The notes under the pieces: generated by a model
Seen by the model: only the letters and a program-made list of their open reading frames with translations
Told to the model about the DNA's origin: nothing
Databases searched by the model: none
Program-made: the position numbers and the translations under genes
Part shown: positions 28,201 through 36,708 of the stretch, in pieces
How positions within the stretch are numbered: the stretch's first letter is position 1
How the letters are laid out: every line of letters begins with the position of its first letter
Assembly: GCA_006503475.1 (NCBI GenBank)
Contig: RSEH01000310.1
Coordinates: 1 to 50,857 of the forward strand
Direction of reading: 5' to 3'
Source of the DNA: Stentor roeselii
Lineage: Eukaryota > Ciliophora > Heterotrichea > Heterotrichida > Stentoridae
DNA: 50,857 nt

Positions 28201-29493
28201 GTCAGTTTTTACTGGACGGAATTGAACAGGCTGCATTACGTTAAACTCAGTATTCGACCTCCTAACCTGCAAAACATTCCCAATACAAAAGTGACACTTA
28301 TTCAAATCAGCTTCCCAGAACTGTCCAGCAGGTCTTTTCGAGAAGAACTCATTAAAATAAGACCCTTTAGCAGTAGCAAACAACTCACTAGTATCCAAAG
28401 CAGCAGCCTGCAGATAATTGAAATGATTCGCAAAAATTTTCGAAATTTTCAAAGAAACCCTTTTGCTATGACTAAAAACAATTTGATTACCAACAAGAAC
28501 AATATGAGAAGCAGGTACTCCAGGATAAGCTCCATCAAAATAAGACCATTTTTTCGAGAACGGTTGCCCTTCCTCTAAAGTGACACAAAGAACAGCTGAA
28601 GCCAAATGAACCTTAACCACTTTTTCCCTAATCGCCATTTTCGGGAGTTCTTTGATATCATCTCCTAAAGCCTGAAGAGTTTCACTTAGAACTGAAACCC
28701 TGCTCTTGTCAAAAGACTGACTTTTCTGAAGACTCGAAGCGAGTTGAACTAAAAACTTCGCCTGTTCCAAGCTAATCAAAACACAAAGTTTCGAAACAAC
28801 ACAATTAACAAAAAGCATATCTTTAGTAAGACTCATTTCAATTTCAACAGGTTCTTCTAAAACACTTAAATTGCTGAATTCATGTGGATCATAAATTTCT
28901 CCTTCTTTTTCCATTAGATTAACACGAAGTCCTTCGATTTTCATGAGTTTCACACAAGAATCATCTTTATTTTTACCTTCCATGAAAGAAACTTTAGGAA
29001 TCGTTATTTGAAGGAACTGGGAATCTGAAGGTTTCGACCTGATCCTGACCTGCACCAAAGACACTTGAAATGAAGTCTTTGATAAAAAGTTCCCGATTGA
29101 CTTGGTCAGCACGTTAAGACCTTGGAAGTCTTCTTCGCTTGAAACTTGAGTTTTTTCTTCTGGAATCACGGAAAAACCTGACTCGTTTGCTGAACAAAGG
29201 TCGAGGGTTAGATGATGCATTGTTATGTGAAGAGGGTCTTCTAGGAAACGGAAAACGTTGGGTACTTGAAGAGTTAATCGGGAAATTGAACATGAAAATA
29301 AGTGAAGACTGCTTTCTGAGAGGTTTTGGTTTATTGCTGATGGGTTCAATTTCAGGTCTTTTAAGGTGTAGATACCTTCTGATACGTTTGTGTGGAAATT
29401 TCGGTGGTCTAGATCTGAAAGTAAAAAACCACCGTGGAGACGGGTTAGCAGATAACGAAGAAGTTCTTCGATTGGTCTTGTTAGGATTGACAT
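25297..29493 (-). CDS. ATG2: ATG2-like bridge lipid-transfer protein
   Basis: 1398 residues, no intron. The N-terminus (about 1-80; RYLLTRLHGGFLLSDLD, GIYTLKDLKLNPSAINQNL) matches the chorein-N region of ATG2/VPS13. The C-terminus (about 1315-1385; LYKIIGNIGPFAYFKNFKNAL, then VDIVKG, ATKRALVGLIRSVT) matches the conserved ATG2 C-terminal block before the amphipathic region, with the PIEQY stretch degenerate. The middle is the beta-rich, repeat-poor sequence typical of RBG-groove proteins. Yeast and human ATG2 are about 1600-1940 residues, so this is short for the family. ATG2 moves phospholipid from ER to growing autophagosomes. Assignment to ATG2 rather than another VPS13-like protein rests mainly on the C-terminal block. 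Confidence 0.8.
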   Translation of the reverse strand: MSILTRPIEELLRYLLTRLHGGFLLSDLDHRNFHTNVSEGIYTLKDLKLNPSAINQNLSESSLHLFSCSISRLTLQVPNVFRFLEDPLHITMHHLTLDLCSANESGFSVIPEEKTQVSSEEDFQGLNVLTKSIGNFLSKTSFQVSLVQVRIRSKPSDSQFLQITIPKVSFMEGKNKDDSCVKLMKIEGLRVNLMEKEGEIYDPHEFSNLSVLEEPVEIEMSLTKDMLFVNCVVSKLCVLISLEQAKFLVQLASSLQKSQSFDKSRVSVLSETLQALGDDIKELPKMAIREKVVKVHLASAVLCVTLEEGQPFSKKWSYFDGAYPGVPASHIVLVGNQIVFSHSKRVSLKISKIFANHFNYLQAAALDTSELFATAKGSYFNEFFSKRPAGQFWEADLNKCHFCIGNVLQVRRSNTEFNVMQPVQFRPVKTDIKLTLTEGKIQITCGAIEIHTNKALLNFLNLLLSVSRGPPSKIPFSISLSIPVLRIDYQEIFDKCFCQGHEWMLISEASWINLQSSESDSNLTVSNCEISMFADEILTNVLTCQNLKLSRQIKEGSANELLQESKEHEQETYYEPNQGTISVRKTVEAEPFDLQGEKNKKKNKEISSVEEELALAKALCVTRIFVNKIVARLEPSLLNKMVKLIPNDKEKKDPWPVASVVQVNHFNVEFLEKDTSEGKNLAPCMFSYYSLDASLSRTVNIVSNSAVPVVIVAFTSVKLLSMENCIRPSHKYSKITAGTLNAEAKNQELFYSTSNDPLEVTVSSGENEETSVKVLRVVFCFDVFLTCSEFLAGFQIDLPKGRSRVDKKKVSFDEVFIDLTKEDKRILSFIRKVAVEVMSIDSNSLAVHGQVESSKSYFSENIEKSHPLFEEAPKDVEAVLLDNGYSVLATLDSLDMFLTIVSPKSAVQSKPPGDSYKDTTSCILGCKNCQKLFEPFYLAKEVRTLALVNRLIDLQVNLGSVFLHIYPGTSDFLTFFLENQKNQEKNDEFFKESSKESDEQEKIPVSTAGVLVSPLNPGKVVSINLQDYLNPSKISEKSKERPLKQENPEILQKISIIHCHSVPPNSSSKQSKDDHFRLKPSHGFPSIQLKSTIFLLVLNIYSKTPHPRCPNRTTMSQVSIRSNNISINFHKFPQELHYSWRLTLSIGDLQVHDLILASSVKYLLKKDLSCHQSLSVFALFEVSAVWPRPDLKSDTELVVYTALAPLKLSIDQHFIDFALDVVNWKPDEQVLMQHTGGLPGQVEEVPKASQEFYVQKMTIENIFINIDYIPHNLDARHPGGIILNLFEIREFKLALPRIDLKGVRNFQMAGNMAWNWWISHVKDKELYKIIGNIGPFAYFKNFKNALVDIVKGENAPDATKRALVGLIRSVTVEGISIFEGVANGVHYLFKGRSGYRYK

Positions 29494-29608
29494 TATTTTT
29501 GAATGAAGATTTGCATGGTTTAGAGGGTTTGGAGAGAAGATGGATTTTATTTTCAGTGGTTATGAAGAAGATTCAAGCTGTGTCTTAAATCCTCCTTAAA
29601 TCATTTAA

Positions 29609-30441
29609 TTATTTCACAACATCACTAATCTTGAAATTACCGGCAGTGACACTTTTTCTCTTATCAGCAAGAAACTTCAAATAAGGTTCATCATAAAACT
29701 CTTGAATAATTTCCTTAACTTCCTTCTTTTGATTAATTTTCCTCGGAACCCTATTTGCACTATTAGCCCTGACCTGTGCAGTTTTCGGTCGAAGTAATTT
29801 CCATCCATTGACTCCATCTCTTCTCCTCGCGACCTTAACAGGAGTAGGTTGATTTCTTTCCTTTGGTGGTTTTTTGATGCAAACAAGTCCATTAGGTCTT
29901 GCATAAGTATGAATAACAAACTCGTCATAATCATCAGGTTTCGGATTTTGCTCATCATCAGGGCCAGTCACCTGAAAATCTCCGAGTTCTTCATCAAGCG
30001 ACAATGGAAAAGCAAGTCTTCCAGCAGAGGCTGCTTCGTCCTTAGCAACAAGAGTTCCTTGAACAACTCTTTGCGCGATGCGACTTGGAGGCTTGCTTAA
30101 GGAAGAGTTGATGACTGCCAAAGGAACGTCTTTACAGGCTTCATACGCTGAAAGACAAGGCATTAGAGACCTTTTCGATAAAATTCCTATCTGGCCCTTT
30201 GTGATGCCTAAGTACTTTATTGAGTAAAAAACTTGACTTTTAGGAACAATCGAAACGTTTGAATAAGTCACATTCGACGGCTCTGACCTCAAATTTGATT
30301 TTTTTAAAGATTTCGAGTCAATATGCAGACCAGGTCTTAAAACCGAGCTGGGCTCTTGAACAGGTCCTGGAATATGATGTGGTTTTAAAGAATTAGAACG
30401 AGAACTGTTAAAATAAGACTTCAGTTTATCTATTATTTCAT
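29609..30441 (-). CDS. Unknown protein; start codon unresolved (possible frameshift)
   Basis: The frame is open from about 30445 to the TAA at 29609. The first in-frame ATG within it is at 30166 (185 residues), yet the sequence above it (SRSNSLKPHHIPGPVQEPSS...) reads as protein with gene-start-like C-rich composition. The only ATG near the expected start (30441-30439) is one base out of frame and meets TAA after two codons. One extra A in the AAA run at 30438-30436 would give a clean start (MKIIDKLKSYF) of about 278 residues. The body has Pro-rich and basic parts and an acidic LDEELGDF...DDEQNPKPDDYDEF stretch; no domain was recognised. That ATG would overlap the stop of the ankyrin-SAM gene by one base (TAATG). 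Confidence 0.55.
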
Positions 30442-31910
30442 TAAATTATGCGACATATCTCGTTATTCCCGTCATTTTTGTCTTTATCAGGTGTTTTTTT
30501 GCCGAGTCCCCAAGAGTCTTCTTTTAACTTAGAGAGGATCCTATGTCGATATCCAGGTTTTATAATTCCGATTTCCATTAAGTCCTGCGAAGTGATTTCC
30601 CAAGAGCTATGCATAAGAAGTAACATCTGGTCAAGGTCATTATACCCGTTTTCTAGAAATAAAGGGTAAACCTCAGCAAGGTTGAGACTTTCCAGCCATT
30701 TTTCCACATCAGGCATGTTAAGAACCAAGAGATTATTGCTGACTTCGACATTGCAGCATCTAAAAGGGTTCATCTTGGCATTAGGCTTCTGTTCTATTAC
30801 CTCTGCCAAGGTCTCCAAGGCCATCATGAGTCTTTTTCGAAAGCCGCTTTTTTTAATGCCGATGTCGATCAAGGCATTTTCATTAATCGGCATTTTTGAC
30901 TTCATTTGCTGTTGGATCTGTTTCAAGTCATCGTAACCAGCAGCGACTAGTACCGGGTAAGTTTCTTCCAGTTTTCTAATTGCAAGCCACTTGTAAAGGT
31001 CAGTCGCGAAGTCGAGATCAGCGAAAGACATCACTTTTTTCCTTTCCACAAAGTCAGTCACAGTTCTTTCTGAGTCAGGCTCGAATACTATTGAAGTGTT
31101 TTGACTGTAAAGCTGAACTCTTGAGTTGTCAACTGAAGTTCTTACTTTTTCTCTTATTTTCTTGTGAATGTCTTCTAATTGCTTTAGTTTCTGGTCAACT
31201 GACTTGTAGTCACTTGTAAAGGAAATGTCGGAGTTGCTTCGTGATAAAATCGGCGACAGGTCTTCCATTGAGTTCTTTTGAGGCATGTCGGAAGGTTCAG
31301 GACTTGCGATATTTGAAAGTTTCGGCTGTTCTTTTAAGTATTTCAAGAAAATCGCTGAGATTTCTTCAGTCCTCGCGATTTCCTTTGGAGTTTTTCCATG
31401 TTTATCTTGAATTTCAATATCAGCTCCATGAGTTAAAAGTAAAGAAATCACAGGAAGATAAGAGTAATCAACAGCATAATGAAGCGGAGTTTTATTGAAC
31501 AAGTTATTCTGAATGTTCGGATTTGCCTTGTAACTCAGTAAAAGACTTACCATTTCTTCATCACCCTTGAAACTTGAAATGTGAAGAGGAGTTTCTCCGT
31601 CATTTTGTTGAACGTTGGGGTTTGCCCTGTGTTTAAGCAGTAAACGTGCGATGTCGACCTTGTGGTTGTCTGATGCTTGATGAAGTGCTGTGTCGCCCAT
31701 TTTCGTTCTGATGTTCGGGTCTGCCCCGGAGGTTAAAAGAAACTCGACTGTGTTGGTATGGCCACAGATCACTGAGCGGTAAAGACCTGTCCACCCCAAC
31801 TTCCCGTCAGTCATGTTCAGTCCTGCCGGACAAGCCTTTAAAGAAGACTCAAGCAGGTCCAAGTCGCCCAGTCGACAGGCTCGATGAATGTCTTCGACTT
31901 TAGCTTCCAT
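30441..31910 (-). CDS. Ankyrin-repeat protein with two SAM domains
   Basis: 489 residues. The N-terminal 200 residues hold about five ankyrin repeats (GWTGLYRSVICGHTNTVEFLL, GDTALHQASDNHKVDIARLLL, GETPLHISSFKGDEEMVSLLL, KTPLHYAVDYSYLPVISLLL and KHGKTPKEIART). Two SAM-like domains follow, about 305-375 (DLYKWLAIRKLEETYPVLVA...LIDIGIKKSGFRKRL) and 405-472 (VEKWLESLNLAEVYPLFLEN...LMEIGIIKPGYRHRI). Both keep the LxDxGI-xxxGxR pattern of SAM helices. The combination resembles ANKS-type scaffold proteins, which polymerise through SAM domains; in animals some act at cilia. Function here is inferred. It is co-directional with, and one base overlapped with, the possible start of the next gene. Confidence 0.9.
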   Translation of the reverse strand: MEAKVEDIHRACRLGDLDLLESSLKACPAGLNMTDGKLGWTGLYRSVICGHTNTVEFLLTSGADPNIRTKMGDTALHQASDNHKVDIARLLLKHRANPNVQQNDGETPLHISSFKGDEEMVSLLLSYKANPNIQNNLFNKTPLHYAVDYSYLPVISLLLTHGADIEIQDKHGKTPKEIARTEEISAIFLKYLKEQPKLSNIASPEPSDMPQKNSMEDLSPILSRSNSDISFTSDYKSVDQKLKQLEDIHKKIREKVRTSVDNSRVQLYSQNTSIVFEPDSERTVTDFVERKKVMSFADLDFATDLYKWLAIRKLEETYPVLVAAGYDDLKQIQQQMKSKMPINENALIDIGIKKSGFRKRLMMALETLAEVIEQKPNAKMNPFRCCNVEVSNNLLVLNMPDVEKWLESLNLAEVYPLFLENGYNDLDQMLLLMHSSWEITSQDLMEIGIIKPGYRHRILSKLKEDSWGLGKKTPDKDKNDGNNEICRII

Positions 31911-31985
31911 TATTCAAATTTATTATTATCTGGAAAATTGAGGATTGATGATAAATTTTAAGGGTTTTAGTTTTATTGTTGGAAC

Positions 31986-33419
31986 TTAGGTTACAGTTAA
32001 TTCTTCTTCCATGGAGAGACTTAGAGAATCGTCAGAGGTTTTCTTTGGGATCTTGGTTAAACTGTTTGATCTGTAAAAGTGCTTTAAAATATTTGCTTTT
32101 TCGAAGTTTCCTTGTAAGTTGTCAATGGTGTTGAAATAAGCTGCTTCTTTTGCAAGCCATTTTTCTCGTTCTCTGATCATGTTTTCTACAATCATTTCAT
32201 TTTTATTTATAAGTTGCTTGTTTAAGTTTTCGAGTTCTTGAAAGTTTCTTTTTAATGAAGAAAATTCGAGTTCTACTTCTTTTAGTTGTTTTATTCGTTC
32301 AGCGTCTCTTTTGATTGCTTCGTCTTTGTAGATGATTCTTTCAGATAAGTGAGTTACTTCAACTGAAAGTTCTTCGTATTTCTTTCGGTAGGAAAAAGTG
32401 ATTTCTTTTTGAGACGACAGGTCTTTTTCTAGGCTCTTGCAACGGTCGATAAGGATGCTTTCTTCTTCTCGCATTTTAGCGAAGTTTGAATTCATAGAAA
32501 TCAACTCTTTTTTGCTGGATTCTTCGGTTTTTATCAGGTTTTCAATTATTTTTTGGTTCTCGTCGTTCGTTTTTTTTAGACTTTGGAGCTTTTTTAGAAG
32601 GTTTTCAGTTTTTTCTGACTCGAGTTTTAAGTTTTCTTCGGATTTACTTTGAGATATGAGATATTGAGATCTTTTTAGGGAGAGTAAGGAATGTTTTGCA
32701 TTTTTTAACTCCATTTGGAGAGTGTTGTGCTGTTCTTTGAGGTATAGGTTTTGGTTTGTTAAGTTTTGGATTTCTGTTTGTTTTGCTTTTAGATCTTTTT
32801 CGAGTTCAGAAGATTTTTCTTGTAAGGATTTTAATTCGCATAAAATTGAGGTTGTTGAGTTTTCCTCAGTGAATTGTTTGTTAAGAGGCGTACGCCTCGA
32901 CATTTCCCTTTTAAGAAAATCATTTTCTGATTCAAGTGCAAAGATAATAGTTTGCTTGTCAGACAACAAAAGTTTTCTGATTAACTTTTACTTTTTTTCC
33001 AAACTTTCTTCAAGTTTCTGAATCTTATCCTTAAATTCCTTATTCAAAACATCCGGATTTTTGCTAATAATCTCACTAAGTTTTTCATTTTCTACCTTCA
33101 AACTCATGAGTTCATTTTTGACCTTTAAATACTTGTTCAAAATCTTCGAGTACTTGTTTTTCTGATCTTTATGCGCAACAGCAATACTTTCAAACTTCGA
33201 GATAACTTTTTTAACTTCAGACTCGCGGTTGACGATTTCCTTTTGTTGTTCCAGGAGCTTTCTTTCAAGTTCAACGAACAAGTTATTCGGAGAAGTCTGA
33301 CCAAAACAATTAAGATCGGCTGAAGCTTCTCTAAAGAGTTTCGAAGCTTTGCCATGACTGATCTTCGGAAGGTTTTTCGGTGACAGGGCTTTTCGACTAC
33401 TAAGTGAAAAAGACTGCAT
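31986..33419 (-). CDS. Long coiled-coil protein, one 15-nt intron
   Basis: Exons 33419-32992 and 32976-31986 encode 472 residues. Exon 1 alone would end at TAA after LEESLEKK; splicing GTAAAAGTTAATCAG continues the frame as KKLLLSDKQTIIFALE. From about residue 45 to 430 the protein is almost continuous heptad-like coiled coil rich in Glu/Lys/Leu/Ser; the N-terminal 45 residues are Ser/Lys-rich and may be phosphorylated. It has no motor, kinase or EF-hand domain. Such proteins in ciliates are commonly cytoskeletal or basal-body components, but nothing here proves that. It lies 9 nt downstream of the PIH1 gene and 75 nt upstream of the ankyrin-SAM gene. Confidence 0.8.
32977..32991 (-). other. 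15-nt spliceosomal intron (coiled-coil gene)
   Basis: GTAAAAGTTAATCAG on the minus strand, phase 2, with TAA in frame if retained. Its removal joins two coiled-coil ORFs in the same frame. Sequence and length match the other introns here, especially the TAATCAG-like 3' end. Confidence 0.85.
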
Positions 33420-33428
33420 TTATGAAAG

Positions 33429-34412
33429 TTAAACTACATCAAAAAGTAACTCATTTTCCGATAAACTCACAGGAGTTAAACGAGTCGAAGACTTTTCAAC
33501 TTGAATGATTTCTTCTTTTCTCTGTCCTTGAATCATCAGTTTTCTCGTCTTGCAGTCGAAACGCGCGGTGACAGTGAAGACATCGATGAGAAAAGGAGTC
33601 CAAAGGGAAAGATGGTAAATCCTGCCGACAGTCACTTCTATTCTTTCCTCGCCACATCTCAAGTTAATACTTTTTCCACTCACAAGAAGTTCCAAGTCAA
33701 CTTCAAGTAAAAACAAATGAAAACAACGAAGATCTTCCACATGTAAGTCCTGCCCATCAAGTGTAAGTTTCCAGGGTGGTACTCTTGTAGATTCCGCAGG
33801 AGTTTCAAAGACTTCTTTATCAATAACTTGAATTTTCGGGTCTTTCTTGCCTCGAACACGTTGTTGCTGCATGGTTCCTTTATACTTGAGTTTAGGAAGA
33901 CGATATTCTAAATATTTTTTACTGAGAGAAAGTTGTTGTTTGTATTTTTGCGCGATGTGTGACACACAAAGTTCAATTAACAGTTGTCTGGTGTTCATGT
34001 CTTCTTGCGATTTTTCAAGAATCACGGGGTTTACGACTATGTCGTAAATAGTGCAGATTTTGCCAGCTTATTAAAAAATACTGCGATCGTGGTCTGGACG
34101 CGGGTTTCCTAAAGAAAGAGGAACTCTCAGAGCAAGTTGATCCTCTGCTTCTGGAACGTCTTTCTGCTCAGGTAAGTCGATGATGTCATGGGAACACATG
34201 TTTAAAAAGACTTTTTCTCCTGATTTGGTATCGCTTGTTTTTACCACGTAACCCTTCACTGGAGTGATCATCACTCCGCCTTCAGAGTCCATTTCACCTC
34301 CAGTCTTTGCGGAGTACTCATGAAGAAAGTCTTTTATTTCTCGATCTGTGAGTTTTTTAGCGATTTCTGCATAGTAAGGGCTGTCCTTGATTTGTTTTAA
34401 TAGATCTTCCAT
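33429..34412 (-). CDS. PIH1-domain protein (axonemal dynein assembly / R2TP type), one 15-nt intron
   Basis: Exons 34412-34082 and 34066-33429 encode 322 residues. The PIH1 domain (about 48-175) has ITPVKGYVVKT, GEKVFLNMCSH, LALRVPLSLGNPRPDHDR and, across the splice junction, TGKICTIYDIVVNP, matching the conserved PIH1 core (xVPLSLGxPRxDxDKxGxxCxVYDVVxNP). A CS/p23-like domain (about 215-320) forms the C-terminus. Kintoun, PIH1D1-3 and relatives act with HSP90 and R2TP in assembling axonemal dyneins; the subtype cannot be fixed by eye. Splicing is essential: intron retention gives TAA in the middle of the PIH1 core. The gene starts 9 nt after the stop of the secreted-protein gene. Confidence 0.92.
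34067..34081 (-). other. 15-nt spliceosomal intron (PIH1 gene)
   Basis: GTATTTTTTAATAAG on the minus strand, phase 1, with TAA in frame if retained. Removal turns DHDR-SIF-stop into DHDR-TGKICTIYD, exactly the conserved PIH1 core, so the splice is strongly supported. Confidence 0.93.
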
Positions 34413-34421
34413 TTACTTAGC

Positions 34422-34835
34422 CTAACTTATCGTATAGCTGAACAACTGACATGAAATACTTCGATCAAGTCCACTGTTGTCACTTTCATTGATGTTGATT
34501 TCGATGGTGTAGGTTCCAGGAAGACATCGAAAAGGATTTACCATGAATTCTAAAGTTCTGATGTCGTTTGCATTGTAGCAGGTCACATGACGGATAAGGC
34601 TTTTATACGTCGATTTTCCGTTCAAGGTCTCAGTCACTGAGTAGTCACTTGTGCAGTAGTTATCAGTAAACCGCCCTGACCACTTCACCTTATAAGGCGT
34701 GCAGAGGTTCGAAGGGGAAGCCAGGAATGAAGAAGTGCTGAAGCCTCGAATGCTTTCACATTCAACACCTTGTGAAACTTTCAGTCCTTGTGAAATTACT
34801 AAAAGACAGCTGAAGGTCAGCAAAAGAATTCTCAT
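34422..34835 (-). CDS. Small secreted six-cysteine protein
   Basis: 137 residues. The N-terminus MRILLLTFSCLLVISQG is a clear signal peptide with cleavage near residue 17. The mature part has six cysteines (26, 45, 61, 86, 104, 129), enough for three disulfides, and alternating hydrophobic/polar stretches (TYTIEININES, LEFMVNPF) suggesting a beta-sandwich. There is no TM segment or GPI-like tail. I recognise no family. It lies between the acid phosphatase (35 nt upstream) and the PIH1 gene (9 nt downstream), all on the minus strand; the grouping need not mean shared function. It is probably secreted or in an endomembrane lumen. Confidence 0.75.
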   Translation of the reverse strand: MRILLLTFSCLLVISQGLKVSQGVECESIRGFSTSSFLASPSNLCTPYKVKWSGRFTDNYCTSDYSVTETLNGKSTYKSLIRHVTCYNANDIRTLEFMVNPFRCLPGTYTIEININESDNSGLDRSISCQLFSYTIS

Positions 34836-34870
34836 TTTTACTACACTTTAATCAGAATATTTTCTACTTA

Positions 34871-36226
34871 CTAAAACTTCTGCAAACTTTGGTCTTTGTC
34901 CATTAGTTTACTGGATCGCTTACGTGATAAGAACCCGACAACAACACAAAGCAAGACAGCGAAGCCGATGTAAAAACCAAGAGAAAGCCAGAAGTACCAA
35001 TGAAGATGAACTGAATTGTTATGCCCAGGCCAATGAAAAGAATCACTTGAAGTTGACCTCAGCTTTACTGAAGAACTTGTATTCATGTTTTGTTGACAAG
35101 CTTGGTAAAAGTTCGGAATGCTTCGAATTTCAACGAATTTCACGAAATTGTAAAGAGAACAGTTGAAGCCTCCACAACTGCTGATGTTTTGAAGGACATC
35201 GTTGTACTTGACATTCACGTAGAACTCCTGGTTGTATTCTTGTAACTCGAATATAAGAGTGGAGGCGAAGGGTGGATTTTCAGTGTGATTCAACAGTAAA
35301 AAGGACAAGGCGCACATTATGGTAGTGTCATGTGCCGAGTATAAAAAGAACTTTTGACTGATGTTTCCAATCATCATGTTCTGCAGGTCATTCGCAATCA
35401 CATTCAACAAAGCTGTCCCTGAAAACCTCGCCAAAAGGTCAGGTTCGAATTCATAAAAGTTTTTCAGTCGATTTTTCAACAAAATTCCTCGAACGTAAAA
35501 CGACTCATTAAAGCCTAATGGATAAGGGTTATTCACAAATCTATTCGAGGTCAAACTATCCATAATCCCTGAAAACTGCGACTTAGCCGTCGTTTCATTA
35601 AGGTTCATCTGCTGCATCACAGTCTGAAGCACGTCTGGATACTCCTTCCAAATCGCATTTAAAGCATCTGAAGGCTGTTGTTTAAAGTCAATAAGTTGAG
35701 AGTAATAATTACAAGTCCCATCCGCATCCAAAGCCCATTGTCTTATTTCAGAGTCACTATGAAGAGGAATGACTTGTGTGAGACTTGGCAATGCTGACAT
35801 TCCTAGAGTTGAGTTCAAAGCTGTCAAGTCTGAAATATCAATGGGCGGCGAAGCCGCCCTTCGCATTGCTTGACTTCTGAGGGAAGGGCCAGTGCCTGAA
35901 GGGTAAAGACCTTGAATCTGGCTTTGAGCACTCATGATTGTCCTGTTGTAGTCAGAGGAAAAGACGAATATCTCAGGTTGGTAGTAAGTCGGAAGAAGGA
36001 TCTGAGCTTCGGTCATGTAACGACGGCGGAACTCGACTCCTAGCAAGTAATGTTGACGCATCCCTTCCGGGATCAGCTCGCCGGGACCTTCAGGCCAAAC
36101 TGTGCTGTTGTCCCATGGTTTGATGAAGTGGGTCGGGGTTCGAGCACCGTGACGGCATAACTCGACCACTCCCACTATACGAGAATAAACTGGATACATC
36201 AACAGTGTCCAGATGTACAGATTCAT
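34871..36226 (-). CDS. Histidine acid phosphatase, type I membrane protein
   Basis: 451 residues. After an N-terminal hydrophobic leader (YIWTLLMYPVYS) comes the branch-2 histidine phosphatase motif RHGARTP at 25-31 (phospho-acceptor His26) and, later, SAHDTT with H299-D300, the proton-donor pair. Several N-glycosylation sequons (for example NSTVW, NRTIM, NETTA, NISQK) and paired Cys fit a lumenal or extracellular enzyme. A TM helix (about 408-432) with a basic cytoplasmic tail (SRKRSSK) resembles lysosomal/prostatic acid phosphatase. It probably hydrolyses phosphomonoesters in lysosomes/phagosomes or at the surface. Length is normal for the family. The start follows CAATAA. Confidence 0.93.
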   Translation of the reverse strand: MNLYIWTLLMYPVYSRIVGVVELCRHGARTPTHFIKPWDNSTVWPEGPGELIPEGMRQHYLLGVEFRRRYMTEAQILLPTYYQPEIFVFSSDYNRTIMSAQSQIQGLYPSGTGPSLRSQAMRRAASPPIDISDLTALNSTLGMSALPSLTQVIPLHSDSEIRQWALDADGTCNYYSQLIDFKQQPSDALNAIWKEYPDVLQTVMQQMNLNETTAKSQFSGIMDSLTSNRFVNNPYPLGFNESFYVRGILLKNRLKNFYEFEPDLLARFSGTALLNVIANDLQNMMIGNISQKFFLYSAHDTTIMCALSFLLLNHTENPPFASTLIFELQEYNQEFYVNVKYNDVLQNISSCGGFNCSLYNFVKFVEIRSIPNFYQACQQNMNTSSSVKLRSTSSDSFHWPGHNNSVHLHWYFWLSLGFYIGFAVLLCVVVGFLSRKRSSKLMDKDQSLQKF

Positions 36227-36708
36227 TTATTGATTGGAAATAATTTGTTTATTAGGGATTTTTTATTGAGATTTATGAAGGGTTTTATTTGGTTTGGGTT
36301 TATTTGCAAGGTGGATTATGGATGGTGGTTTATTGGTTGAAGAGAAGGGTGATTGGGATGTTTAGATTGTTTTGGGTGGTTGAAGTAATTTTAAGTTTTT
36401 ATATATTTGGATATTTTGATATTTAATCATTAAGGGATGTTTTATATGGATGATTTGAGGTAGAGATTTTTTTTAAACTTGAGTAATTCTTTAGAAAATT
36501 CAGGTAACTCTCTAAAATAATTGGATTTGTAATAAATAGTATATAAATTCATGTAACTTCTGTAAATCTATATAATTTATTCTTAATCATCTCAAATAAC
36601 CAAGAATTGTAAAAAATAAAAAAAATCTCTACCTTTGATCACAAAGCAAAATTTATCTAAATATATAATATCTAGCAATATCTATTCAACTCTTTTATAT
36701 AGCTAAAA
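36227..36708. promoter_or_regulatory. Divergent intergenic region with G-rich then AT-rich halves
   Basis: 482 bp between the ATGs of the phosphatase (minus) and YIPF (plus) genes. 36240-36400 is G/T-rich on the plus strand (TGGTTTATTGGTTGAAGAG-like), i.e. C-rich on the phosphatase sense strand; 36470-36700 is plain AT-rich and ends TATATAGCTAAAA before the plus ATG. No ORF or repeat was noticed. Confidence 0.4.

Noticed and set aside
30403-30421. Fifth 15-nt intron GTCTTATTTTAACAG in the unresolved-start gene
   Set aside because: Starts GTC rather than GTA, contains no in-frame stop, and removing it does not supply a start codon; not enough support.
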